Of a DNA stretch of 64,000 nucleotides, positions 24,365 through 34,349 are shown piece after piece. Under the pieces are notes generated by a model. That model had not been told where the DNA came from. It searched no databases and saw only the letters and a list, made by a program, of their open reading frames with translations. Positions within the stretch are counted from its first letter, which is position 1. Each line of letters begins with the position of its first letter. The translations under genes and the position numbers were made by a program. Source of the stretch: Proteles cristata cristata. Taxonomy: Eukaryota; Chordata; Mammalia; Carnivora; Hyaenidae. The stretch spans positions 186,001-250,000 of the forward strand of contig JAESUZ010003882.1 of the NCBI GenBank assembly GCA_017311185.1. Direction: 5' to 3'.

Positions 24365-24755
24365 ACTTGTCCCTGTCCCTCTCCTTCTTGCCCATCCCTA
24401 CACACCAGAACTGGAGCCTAGAAGAGGCAGAGCAGAAGTATCCCAGACAGACAATCTGTCTCCCATCCCTATACTCTCTAAAGTGAGGAACAGAGGAGTA
24501 TAAAGATAAACAACATCTACCTTCTTCTACTTCATATCTTCAGAACCACAGTCTGGCCAATAAGAGGAGTAGGAAAAGCTTTCAATTAGGTATAGTGAAA
24601 GTTTAAAATGGTAGACTTTCAATAATCCAGAGTGACCCGAAGGCTGTGGCCTCTGCCAAAGGTATCAAGTGATCTGTCTCTTAGAGGAGATGATCTTGAC
24701 AAAGCACAGTTGGGAGTTCTGACTGGACAAAGATAAAAGCATTCATGTTTATACC
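24365..24755. other. No gene recognised
   Basis: Repeat-poor intronic DNA. Nothing identified. Confidence 0.5.
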
Positions 24756-24759
24756 CCTC

Positions 24760-24910
24760 TGAGTTAAAATTATTCAATTAACTGGTTAAAGTTACCATTG
24801 TCTCCACATCACAAATTAGGGAATCAAAGCTCTGAAATAAAGAAATTTGCTCAAGACTGCAAAGCACGTGGGAGGTTCAGGACTAACCCCAGAGCCCGTG
24901 CCTTTTATAG
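24760..24910 (-). repeat. MIR fragment
   Basis: 'aaagaaatttgctcaagact' and 'accccagagcccgtgccttt' follow reverse MIR. Confidence 0.75.
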
Positions 24911-25393
24911 CACACCAGGAATTTTCAATATAGGACCCAGCAGCATATTACCAGGGATGTGCAAATCCATTTCAAACACTGTTTTCAGGATTTCACCTTA
25001 ACGGTGATCTTAAAATATATAAACATAGTCTAGGTCATTTGAATGGTCGTCTTACCAGAGAAAACTGCTTCTTAGTTATCAGCATTTGCATTCATAATCC
25101 TATTAATGTCAAGTATTATGCTTTTTCATTTTCATATACTAATGACTAATGAGAAAAGTCAGAGGTGATGGTATATAAATAACGTGGTCACACCAATTAA
25201 AAGCAAAAGATTTGCTGAACAGACCAAAGTTTCACTGCAGTTCACAGAAATGAGATGGGAGAGAAGAATGGGGCACAGAGCAGACAGAATCCAGAGGAGG
25301 AAGGGCCATATTCACATTTCAAGGAGCTGTTTAATTTCAGCTAAATACCCATTATTGTTAATGTGAAGTATATTGGTTCTGAAGGTTTGTTAG

Positions 25394-25544
25394 TCTATTT
25401 TGGTTTTATAATTGTAGAACAGATGTAAGTGTACATTCATATCTCATAGTTTTTGTTTATAGACACTTTTGTGACATAATAATAAAGATCATTTAATTCA
25501 ACATCAAAAACCTGTAAAAATGTTTAAAGTGTATTTATATGCCA
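25394..25544 (+). repeat. Source-like copy of a duplicated ~150-bp segment
   Basis: Nearly the same sequence occurs at 26722-26870, in the same orientation, with roughly nine substitutions and two small indels. Here the segment sits in ordinary non-repeat DNA, so this copy is more likely the donor. Confidence 0.9.
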
Positions 25545-25549
25545 CATAC

Positions 25550-26045
25550 CTGAGAAGCTCTGGGTTATGTTACTCTGCTGAAACAGCCATTAAAAGCCAT
25601 GTCTTAGAAGGCTGTTTTGTAATACGGGGAAATATTTTCAGTATATTAACTTGAAGCACACAAAAGGTTATATGGTCTTATTCTTTATAAATATACAAAG
25701 CACATACAAATATAGAAAAAAAAACAGACAGGGAAACACACTAAAATGTTAATGTTTATGCCATTGTAGGGGTATTACAGGTGCTCCTTATCCATATTGC
25801 TATTTGTTTTTTGTAATCTGGTGTCTGCAGTAACTTGATTATGAGTGAAATTTAAGTATTACAAAAAATTAAATTTTTAATAGCTTATCCCATGAAAGTT
25901 CCCAAAACTTGTTGCTAAAACAAATTGCACTTTCAATCCATTTCTAGCTCAAGCTCTTTTGTCTCCAAAGAAATATAACCAATCTTAAAGTAATATTTAT
26001 TTAAAACTTAAAAGCACATAAAGTACTAGTCAACTAATAACTTAT
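25550..26045. other. No gene recognised
   Basis: AT-rich intronic DNA with no identifiable repeat or exon. Confidence 0.5.
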
Positions 26046-26051
26046 TATTAT

Positions 26052-26147
26052 TTTTTAAAGTAGGCTCCACACCCAACATGGGGCTTGAATTCACATCTCT
26101 AAGATCAGGGATTGCATGCACTATCAACTACGCCAGCCTAGCACCCC
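26052..26147 (-). mobile_element. Old short carnivore SINE
   Basis: 'tttttaaagtaggctccaca', 'catggggcttgaattcacat' and 'cgccagcctagcacccc'. Flanks 'actaataacttatta' and 'accagtaacttacta' look like a diverged target-site duplication. Confidence 0.85.
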
Positions 26148-26611
26148 ACAACCAGTAACTTACTATGTGTTAGGTACCAGGGCTACCAGGGTGAACTAAG
26201 GATGGGGTGCATCCTAGAAGCTACAGCAACAGTCACTGGTCCTAGGGCATAAATAACAACATAAGAGCCAGGAGGCAGCTGGCTTCTGATGGGGAGGGCG
26301 GGGTCAAAGGCAGCCACAAGGTGACACGTGAAATGAGTCCTAAGAATGTATCAGGAAATAAGCATAGAAATGTGAAATGGCAGATTACCCAACAAGTAAA
26401 ACACAAACCTAGGTCCTGTTGAACTGGACTGACTGACCACATGAGAGCAATCTCTCCTGGGCTCCAACAGTACTGCTCTTCGCCATTTGTACTGCCTGCC
26501 ATTCTAATTCAAGCATGTTCCCCAGCAAGATTATAAGCAAGGAGAATACTATGTACTTTGTAGACTCTTACTATTTGTTAATGACAGTAATTCTGTAAGA
26601 CTTTTGGTAAT

Positions 26612-26975
26612 GTTCATTTTTTGAGAGAGAGAGACACACAGAAAGAGAGAGAGAGAGAGAGAATGTGTGAGTGGCAGAGGGGCAGAGAGAGGGGGAGATA
26701 CAGAATCCAAAGCAGGAGGCTTCTATTTTGGTTTTATAATTGTAGAAGACTTGTAAGCATACATTCATATATCATAGTTTTTTTTTATAGACACTTTTGT
26801 GACATAATAATAAAGGTCATTTAATTCAACATCAACCTGTAAAAATGTTTAAAAGTGCATTTATATGCCATCAGCACAGAGCCCAATGCGGGGCTTGAAC
26901 CCACATACCATGAGATCATGACCTGAGCTGAAGTCAGACACTTAACTGATGGACCCACTCAGGCTGCTCTGCAAG
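26612..26975 (-). mobile_element. SINE interrupted by the duplicated segment
   Basis: The left part (26612-26721) holds the tail and GA tract up to 'gaatccaaagcagg'. The right part (26871-26975) resumes at 'tcagcacagagcccaatgcg' and ends near 'ggacccactcaggctgctct'. About 15-20 bp of SINE between them is missing and replaced by the 149-bp segment. Confidence 0.9.
26722..26870 (+). repeat. Copied ~150-bp segment inside a SINE
   Basis: About 92% identical by eye to 25394-25544, ending at the same 'tttatatgcca'. It has no poly(A) tail and no flanking duplication, unlike a retrotransposed copy. Confidence 0.9.
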
Positions 26976-27339
26976 ATTTCTAAAGGGCATTAAACTTGAC
27001 ACACTGTAGCCTCTGCTGCTATCCAAAAAAGTATACAGTATGTACACCTATCCTTTTTTCCCCTCTAGAAAACTGTATCAAAAGACCAAGCAACAGACTC
27101 AATCCTATAACCCTCTCAAGGAAATCAGCCTGTCTACTATATATAAAACTTAACACTTTTGCAAGCCAGCAGAGCTCCTACCAGAACATTCTTCCAAAGC
27201 AGGCAAAGGAAAGACACACTGATAGCCAGCCCAAGGAAATCTTCCAAGTGAGTTGCAGTGGTAATGTATGACACCCAAATGCTCTGGCTCATCAGCTGTG
27301 ATGAAATTCTCAGAAGTTCTACCTCTATAACAGGCAGTG

Positions 27340-27605
27340 AATAACTGGAAGTAACACATATGTCTAACCAGAGGACATGGGTATATAAGGTATGGTACAT
27401 TCACCTGCATGATATTTTTAAGACTCATTATGTACATGCCCAGGATTTGCTTTAAACTATTCCAGTAAAGAAAGAGTAAAAGGGATAGCTAAAACAAATA
27501 TGATAAAATCTTGACAGCATTTGAAACTGTATGAATTTGTGGTCATTAGACCAATTTCTTTATTTTTTGTGTATGACTGATATTTTCATAATTAAAAAGG
27601 GAAAA
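27340..27605 (+). mobile_element. Old L1 3' end
   Basis: 'tatataaggtatggtacatt', then 'ttgtgtatgactgatatttt cataattaaaaa' (split here) follow an old L1 3' UTR. Confidence 0.5.
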
Positions 27606-27636
27606 ATACTATGTAGAAGTGAAAAAATTCACAGTG

Positions 27637-27641
<5 letters not shown>

Positions 27642-27709
<68 letters not shown>
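27642..27709 (+). repeat. (GT)n-(GA)n compound microsatellite
   Basis: About 24 GT units run directly into about 9 GA units. Likely polymorphic. Confidence 0.97.
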
Positions 27710-27826
27710 AGCGGAATATAAGTGATAGATCATATTGCTTATAACGATATAAAATTATATGTATGACCAACTCAACAAGCAATAAGCGCCCCTTAATGCC
27801 CATATGGGTTTCTAGATAACATTTTT

Positions 27827-28053
27827 TTAAATATATTTTTTAAAATGTTTTATTTATTTCTAGGAGAGAGAGAGAGAGAGACAGCATGAGCAGGGGAGGG
27901 TCAGAGAGAGAGGGAGTCACAGACTGAAACAGGCTCCAGGCTCTGAGCTGGCAGTCAGCACAGAGCCCGACGCGGGGCTCGAACCCACGAACCGCGAGAT
28001 CATGACCCGAGCGAAAGTCGGACGCTTAACCAACTACGCCACCCGGGCGCCCC
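27827..28053 (-). mobile_element. Young felid SINE
   Basis: Carries 'tttctaggagagag', 'gagtcacagactgaaac' and 'gagctggcagtcagcac', and a near-intact tRNA-like head. Perfect 16-bp target-site duplication tctagataacattttt at 27811-27826 and 28054-28069. Confidence 0.97.
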
Positions 28054-28260
28054 TCTAGATAACATTTTTACTGAAAGAAAAGGATTCTTTGAGGAATTGG
28101 CTAATCTCATATCTGGATCAGGCAATGTACAAAACAAACCCGACTCAGCTTGTCATAGCAGATAACAAGCCATCAAGTACTAGTAAGATCATGTCAAAGG
28201 GACTCAGAAGCCAATCTGGCTAAAGATAACACAACATGCACATCAATAAGAATAACCGTG

Positions 28261-28355
28261 AGGGGCACCTGGCTGGCTTAGTTGGTAGAACACAAAACTC
28301 TGGACTCAGGGCTGGGAGTTCCAGTCCCATGTTGGGTGTAAAGATTACTTAGAAC
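28261..28355 (+). mobile_element. Old short carnivore SINE
   Basis: 'ggggcacctggctggcttag' head and 'gggtgtaaagattactt' end. Its expected AAATAAAT tail appears only about 95 bp later (28438-28462), so other DNA may have been inserted between body and tail. Confidence 0.8.
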
Positions 28356-28357
28356 AA

Positions 28358-28500
28358 AATGTTTTTATTTTATTTTATTTTTTATTTTTTGGCAAGATCT
28401 TAAGAAATCTTTATCCTTTGGCAAAGATCCAAATCCATTTGAAATAAATAAATAAATAAAATCCTAGGAGAAATAAAAAAAATAAAAAAATAAAAAAAGA
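28358..28500. repeat. T-rich then A-rich inverted stretch
   Basis: 'ttttattttattttattttt' on the left faces 'aaataaaaaaaataaaaaaa' on the right. Between them 'ttggcaagatc' and 'ttggcaaagatc' form a short direct repeat. Confidence 0.8.
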
Positions 28501-28509
28501 TTTAAAATG

Positions 28510-29285
28510 TTTTTAAAAATAACAATTAGAAAAGATTCAAACACATCAAATGTATCTAAATATGCGAGCTCATAATGATACCAAAAATACCCTAACTGCT
28601 TTGAAGGATACTACAGAACCCACTCTCTATTTTCACAACTGGCCGGTGAACAAAAAGAAGCAAGGAGAAAGCTGGGGGGCGGCAGAAGCAGTTGTTAAGA
28701 ATAAAAGATGATAACTTTGCCTTCCTTGTAGCTGGCACTGGACAAGCCGGCATCAAGCTCTAAGTGGGATGCTTATATTATCAGGTAGTGTGCTCATAAT
28801 CCAGCAAAGGGATAATGATACAAGCCTGGTGTGAGAACGCAGAGCTAGAGGTGAAACAACACCATAAAAACAAGTGAAGAAGAGGGCTCACTTCAGGGGC
28901 GTCTGGATGGGAGAGAGACACCTGAGCTTAAAGAGTTACCATTTACTGGGGGGTTTTTGATCATGGGCTCCAGAATCTCACACACTGATCTTACATCCCC
29001 TAGCACACACTAGTCCCCTAGGAACTAGACAAAGTGACAGCTTCAGGCAAATCCCCATATGGTTTTGTTTCCCTTCTCTGAGATCAGGAGAGCCTTGAGA
29101 TGTTCCCTTCAGGAAAAAGATTACCTCCCTAGAACTGATATAATATCTATCTTGGGAATTCCACTTACATTTTGATATTATAGAATTCAAGTCTGGCCCA
29201 AATTTGAAAAGAACTTGAAGACCTTCGTGTCCATGTTTGGAGCTCCTGTGAGAGGCTTAATGATTATAAATTGACATCAGCCCTC
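28510..29285. other. No gene recognised
   Basis: Repeat-poor intronic DNA. Nothing identified. Confidence 0.5.
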
Positions 29286-29289
29286 CTGC

Positions 29290-29470
29290 CACATCCTCCA
29301 ATATTAAATACCTACTCTGGGCTAGCCACTACACTAAGATTTTTTTCACTTGTTATCCTAAGAAGTTCTCAAACCCTGTGAAGAAGCAGTACACCAGATT
29401 CACAGACAAGGATATATATAGGCTCAAAGAATCAAGTCATTTGCTCAGGGACTCAAAGGCCCTTGAAATA
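29290..29470 (-). repeat. MIR
   Basis: 'ctagccactacactaagatt', 'gattcacagacaaggata' and 'caagtcatttgctcaggga' follow reverse MIR. Confidence 0.65.
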
Positions 29471-29589
29471 CAAAGAGATCTTCTGAAGTCAGGCAATGTC
29501 AACACACCACTGACACTTCCCATTAAAGGAGTGGCTATCTGAGAGGCAGAGACTCACGGAGTTAGAATGACGTGCTTCATTAACAAATT

Positions 29590-29990
29590 TATTCTATCAT
29601 CTAAGGTCTTTCAAGGACTATCCCCACAGCTCTCTATTTACTTTTCAAAACCTCTGATTTCCACTAATGACTCCACTGTGGATGGAATTTCACTGCCTTA
29701 TCCCACCCCTTACCCCATGTGCACTGATCCCTTTCCACTTCAAGTGCTATGTTCCTTCTTAGGCCCCAATGTTTTAAGTCCAACTCACATCCACACCTCC
29801 TACTCCAGGAAGCCCTTCCATCTTTTTACACGCCCAGAGCTTTTGCCTTCACGAATATGCTTGCTGTCTCGACCATTTATCTCTATATAAAGGTATTGCT
29901 CTGTTTCACATGTATACTTCTGGTCTCCCTGGACTGCTGGTTTGTTGAAGCCAGTGCTGAGTATTGATTTGTTCCTTTGGGAAGACAAAG
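29590..29990 (+). repeat. L2 3' region
   Basis: 'ccacacctcctactccagga' followed by 'agcccttcc' is a clear L2 hallmark, and 'gtctccctggactgctggtt' fits its end. Confidence 0.7.
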
Positions 29991-30365
29991 GACACAAAAC
30001 ATACTCCATAAATGCTTGTCACTATTAACTGGACGAAGGCAAGAGCCTGTTCAGAAACCTTTCTTTCTCGGCATTACCTATAAGCTTGAGGTTACTATAC
30101 TCCATTATTCCCTTCTGGCTCAAGAAAAGCCAATGAGAGAAAGCAACATCGAAGTTGTTTCATTAAGCAAAGCAGCAAGCATGCATTCCTGCTTCATACA
30201 ATTTTACCGCCTCTGGTCCTCAGATATCCTTGAGAGAACATTCCATACTCATTCAAGGCTATGAATTCTATCCTGTCTTTTCCCTTCGATGAGGAGTATT
30301 AACTGGGCCACATACTAACCCTTCACAAATGAGCTGTGTTCTTTATAAATTGTGCTAACATTTCC

Positions 30366-30874
30366 ACATGGACCCCAATGTTCATAGCAGCACTCTCCAC
30401 AATAGCTAAAACCTGGAAAGAGCCTAAGTGTCCATCAACAGATGAATGGATCAAGAAGATGTGGTTTATCTATACCATGGAATACTACATGGCAATGAGA
30501 AACAATGAAATCTGGCCATGTGTAGCAACATGGATGGACCTTGAGGGTGTTATGCTGAGCGAAATAAGTCAGGCAGAGAAAGACAAATATCATATGTGTG
30601 CACGCATAGGAGGATTAGGAGGAGCTTAACAGAGGACCAAGGGGGAGAAGAAGGGCGGAAATGGTGGGGGAAAGGGGGAGAGGCAAACCATGAGAGACTC
30701 TTGAATGCTGACAAAAACTGAGGACTGGTGGATGTGGGGGGAGGAGGGGTGGGCATGGAGGAGGGCACTTGTGGGGATGAGCACTGGGTGTTATGTGGAA
30801 ACTAATTTGACAATAAACTATTTGTAAAAAAATAAAAAAATAAAAAAAAAATAAAATCCACTCAATTAAAAAAA
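30366..30874 (+). mobile_element. Young L1 3' end with possible short 3' transduction
   Basis: ORF2 C-terminus, 3' UTR and 'aataaactatttgt' end are almost identical to the copy at 643-1316. After the first A-rich tail comes 'tccactcaatt' (30857-30867), preceded by AATAAA and followed by a second A run. A perfect 19-bp target-site duplication, aaattgtgctaacatttcc, lies at 30347-30365 and 30875-30893. Antisense to GAB2. Confidence 0.95.
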
Positions 30875-30899
30875 AAATTGTGCTAACATTTCCTAACAT

Positions 30900-31260
30900 T
30901 TATCTTTTTTTGAGTGTACAGTTCATTGGCATGAAGTATTTACACTGCTGTGCTGTCGTGCAAAACTGAAACTCTACTCATCAAACAATAGTTCCCCATT
31001 CTCCTCTCCCAGTAACCACCATTCTACCTTCCCTCTCTATCTATGAATCTGACTCCTTGATGCCTCATCTAAGTGGAATCACATAGCTTGCGTCCTTTCA
31101 AGATTGGTTTATTTTACTTAACATAACATCACTAAGATTTATCCATGTTGTAGAACATTCACGTGTTAGAACTTCCTTTTTAGAGCTAAATCATATTCTG
31201 TTGTATATATTTATATAAAATATATTTTATTCATTCATCTGTTGATAGCCATGTGGTTGA
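30900..31260 (-). mobile_element. Old L1 3' remnant
   Basis: 'gagtgtacagttcattggca', 'gtggaatcacatagcttgcg' and 'tttatccatgttgtagaa' are antisense old-L1 3' landmarks. Confidence 0.7.
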
Positions 31261-31261
31261 T

Positions 31262-31570
31262 TCTGAATGAGGAACTGTGATCCAATGCTAGCGACAAGAA
31301 GCTCAGAGACGGGCCCTGGGTTAGAGCAGTCTCTTTGATGTTAAACGCGATCACAGAATCAATCCAGTGATTAGGACCAAAGAACAGAAAGCCGCTAAAG
31401 GAATGTCTGCCTGGTTATCTGTCCCAGGAATGTGGACCAGACAGAAACTTTATTTAAATACTCAAAGAGTCTGTTGTAATAAAGCACTGGCTTCCTAGGA
31501 TGGCCTAGAAACAAATCTTAAATTTGCTTATTTCTGAAGACTTCCTATTCTCTTGTTCTTCTTCTTTTAT
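31262..31570. other. Unassigned stretch between L1 remnants
   Basis: Contains 'gttgtaataaagcactgg', which looks like a polyadenylation region, but no LTR or exon can be named. Confidence 0.35.
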
Positions 31571-31574
31571 TCCC

Positions 31575-32408
31575 CTCTTTGCTTTACCGAGGTCTAATTG
31601 ATATGTATAACTTTAAGGTGTATGACACTGCCTTGACACCCTTATATACTGCAATATGCTACAGCACCAAGCATTAGCAAACACCTCTAACACATCACAC
31701 AACTACCATTTCTTTTTTTCTGATGGGAACATTTAAGATCTACTCTCTTAGCAATTTTTTGAGTATACAACATGTTACTTTAATTAAGATCACAATGCTG
31801 TGCACTAGATCTTCAGAAATTAATTCATGCTTCATTTGGAAGTTTGTACCTTTTGACTAACATCTCTTCACGTCCCTCATGCTCTAACCTCCAATAAGCA
31901 GGATTCTACTATTTCTATGAGCTCAGCTGTTTTAGATTCCACATATAAGTGAGATCATACAGTATTTTTCTTTCCTGACTTACTTCACTTAGCATAATGC
32001 CCTCAAAGTCCATCCATGTTGTTGTAAATGGCAGGATTTCCTTCCTTCTCATGGATGAATAATACTCTACACACACACACACACCACACACATCTCTTCT
32101 ATTTATCCACTGAAGGATGCTTAGGTTGTTTCCATATATTCGCTATTGTGAATAATGCTATAATGAACATGGAGCGCAGATGTCTCTTTAACATCCTGTT
32201 TTCATTTCCTTTGGATATATACGCAGACGTGGCATTGCTGGACCACATGATAGTTCTATTTTTAATTTTCTGAGTAAGTGCCATACTGTTTTCTTTTTAA
32301 TTACAGCCACTTTGACAGGTGTGAGGTGTTATCTCATTATGGTTTTGATTTGCATTTCCCTGATGATTAATGATATTGAACACCTTTTCATGTACCTGTT
32401 GGCCATTT
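31575..32408 (-). mobile_element. Old L1 (L1M-type) 3' part
   Basis: 'ccacatataagtgagatcat', 'gtgaataatgctataatgaa', 'ggttttgatttgcatttccc' in antisense order. The minus strand translates to broken ORF2 fragments. A (CA)n run at 32071-32096 has expanded inside it. Confidence 0.88.
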
Positions 32409-32429
32409 ATACCTTTCCTTTGTTCTTCG

Positions 32430-32720
32430 ACCCCCAAAGAACACTCCCTTGTTCTTTCTTGTCTACCTCTTCAGTCTCATAGGCCACTATCTCCGCCATC
32501 CTGTAGATGGTCCAGCAGCACCAAACTCTTGTTACTGTCCCTGCACACACTCTGCAGTGCTTTCCACTGGCCTCCACTGCCTGTGGTCTCACTGTCTGGA
32601 AGACTTTCTTCTTTTGGCTTACTTCTAGTCATGGCCACCTCTCCAGGAAGCCTTTTCTTCTTCTTCATAGTCCCAGAACTTGAATGCTTGGCACAGAATG
32701 GTTGCTTGATAAATTACTAA
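32430..32720 (+). repeat. L2 3' region
   Basis: 'gccacctctccaggaagcct' followed by 'gaatgcttggcacagaatgg' and 'ttgcttgataaatta' match the L2 3' end. Confidence 0.65.
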
Positions 32721-32869
32721 ACAAACATATTTGTCACATTCACGTTCTGTGTTGAAAAGACAAGTTTAAAGGAGAATTCAAGACTAATGGGATTATAGGT
32801 AATTTTTATTTGTATTTTAATATTGTTCAAATTTTCTAATGATAGGTTGACTTTTCAAATTTACCTTAA

Positions 32870-34150
32870 AAAAACATCTAAGATTAACCTAATCAGGAAT
32901 AAAATGGAGAAATCAGTCTACCAGATTTGAAGACTTCTCATATAGCTATAGTTATCAAGATTATGTGGTATTGGCAGTAGGATAGAATAGGACTATGGAG
33001 CAGAAGAGAAAATAGAGCCACGTAAATATGCCCAATTGATTTATGACCAAGATGCAAAAGCAATTCAATAAAGGAAGCATGGCCTTGTCAACAAAAGGTG
33101 CTGGGGCCTTTTGGTCATCCATTGCCAAAAACACACAACACCACCAAAAAAAAAAATCTCAAAGTTTCAAATCTCATACAAAACTAACCCAAAAACAGAT
33201 CATGGACTTAAAACTAAAAATGTTCAGAGAAAAGAAGGAGAAAAGCTCTGCAGCTTATAGCTCAGCAAAGAGTTAAACTTGGCCAAAAAAAGTACAGCTC
33301 ATAGAAAGAAAAATTGATAAACTGGATCTCATCCAAATGAAGAACTTATCTCTCTTAAAGCCCGGTTAAGTGGATGAAAAGACAAGCTACCGACTGGGAG
33401 AAAATATTTGCAAGCCACATTATTTGACAAGGACTAGTATCTTGAGCATATAAAGAACTCTCAAAACTCAACTGTAAGAAAACAAAAACTCCAGGGGCAC
33501 CTGGCCAGCTCAATTAGAGGAGCATGCAACTCTTGATCTTGGGTCCTGAGTTCTAGCCCGACATGAGGAAGAGAGATTATTTAAATAAAAACTAAAAAAA
33601 AAAAAACCCAAAAAAGCAAAAACCAAAGAATTCTTACAGAAAATGGACAATAGCCTTAAAGACATTTGACCAAAGAGGACATACAGATGGTTCTTTTCTT
33701 CTGAAAGGAAGTTCAACATCATCCGCTATAGGGAAGTGTAAATTAAAACCAGTAAGTGAACAGTTTAAGAAATGAATTATGGTACCTATATACCCTGAAA
33801 TACTATTGGGCATTAAAAAGAACCTGGATGAATCTCCAGAGAATTCTGCTGAGTGAAAAAAGCCAATCTCCCAGAGTTACAAACTTATGAATTCATTAAT
33901 ATAAGACTCTTGAAATAAAATATAAAAATGGAGAACAGACTAGTGGCTGTCACGGGCTAAGAATGTGGTGGGGATCGCAGTGGATGGTAATATAAGAGGG
34001 CAACATGAGGGATCATGTGGTGATGGAAATGTCCTGTATCTCAAGTCTATCATTGTCAATATCCTGATGATGATATTGCACTATCATTTTGCTAAATGTT
34101 ACCATTAGGAGAAACTGGGTAAAGAGTACACATATCTCTCTTTACTATTT
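32870..34150 (+). mobile_element. Old L1 (L1M-type) ORF2 end and 3' UTR
   Basis: Landmarks include 'aattgatttatgaccaagat', 'gaaaatatttgcaagccaca' and 'ttggatgaatctccagagaa'-like text. A 77-residue frame (33043-33276) is a broken ORF2 remnant. An old short SINE interrupts it at 33492-33604. Confidence 0.82.
33492..33604 (+). mobile_element. Old short carnivore SINE inside an L1
   Basis: 'aggggcacctggccagctca' head, 'catgcaactcttgatcttgg', ending in a poly(A) run. It lies within the old L1, so it is younger than that element. Confidence 0.88.
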
Positions 34151-34211
34151 TTACAAATAGATGTGTATCTATGATGATCTCAGAGGAAAAGTTTAGTTAA
34201 AAAAAAAAAAG

Positions 34212-34345
34212 CTTAGGCTTTAGGCTTTTGACTGAACAAGTCACATCCCTTCCTTGTAGTGCTAAAAGGATTAAATTAAAAGATCAATGGTTGAAGCACA
34301 GTGCTTGCCACAAAGTAAGTCATCAACAGATGGCTATTAAAATGA
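34212..34345 (+). repeat. MIR 3' part
   Basis: 'gtgctaaaaggattaaatta' then 'cacagtgcttgccacaaagt' follow the MIR end. Confidence 0.6.
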
Positions 34346-34349
34346 CAAT

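Noticed and set aside
27531..27803. Frames with Cys-Val and Thr-His repeats
   Set aside because: Translations of the GT microsatellite. The same holds for 55795-56016 (AC repeat).
31262..31570. Possible LTR because of 'aataaagcactgg'
   Set aside because: No matching second LTR, no TG...CA ends and no target-site duplication could be found.
33043..33276. 77-residue Lys-rich frame
   Set aside because: Degraded old L1 ORF2 sequence with stops on both sides.
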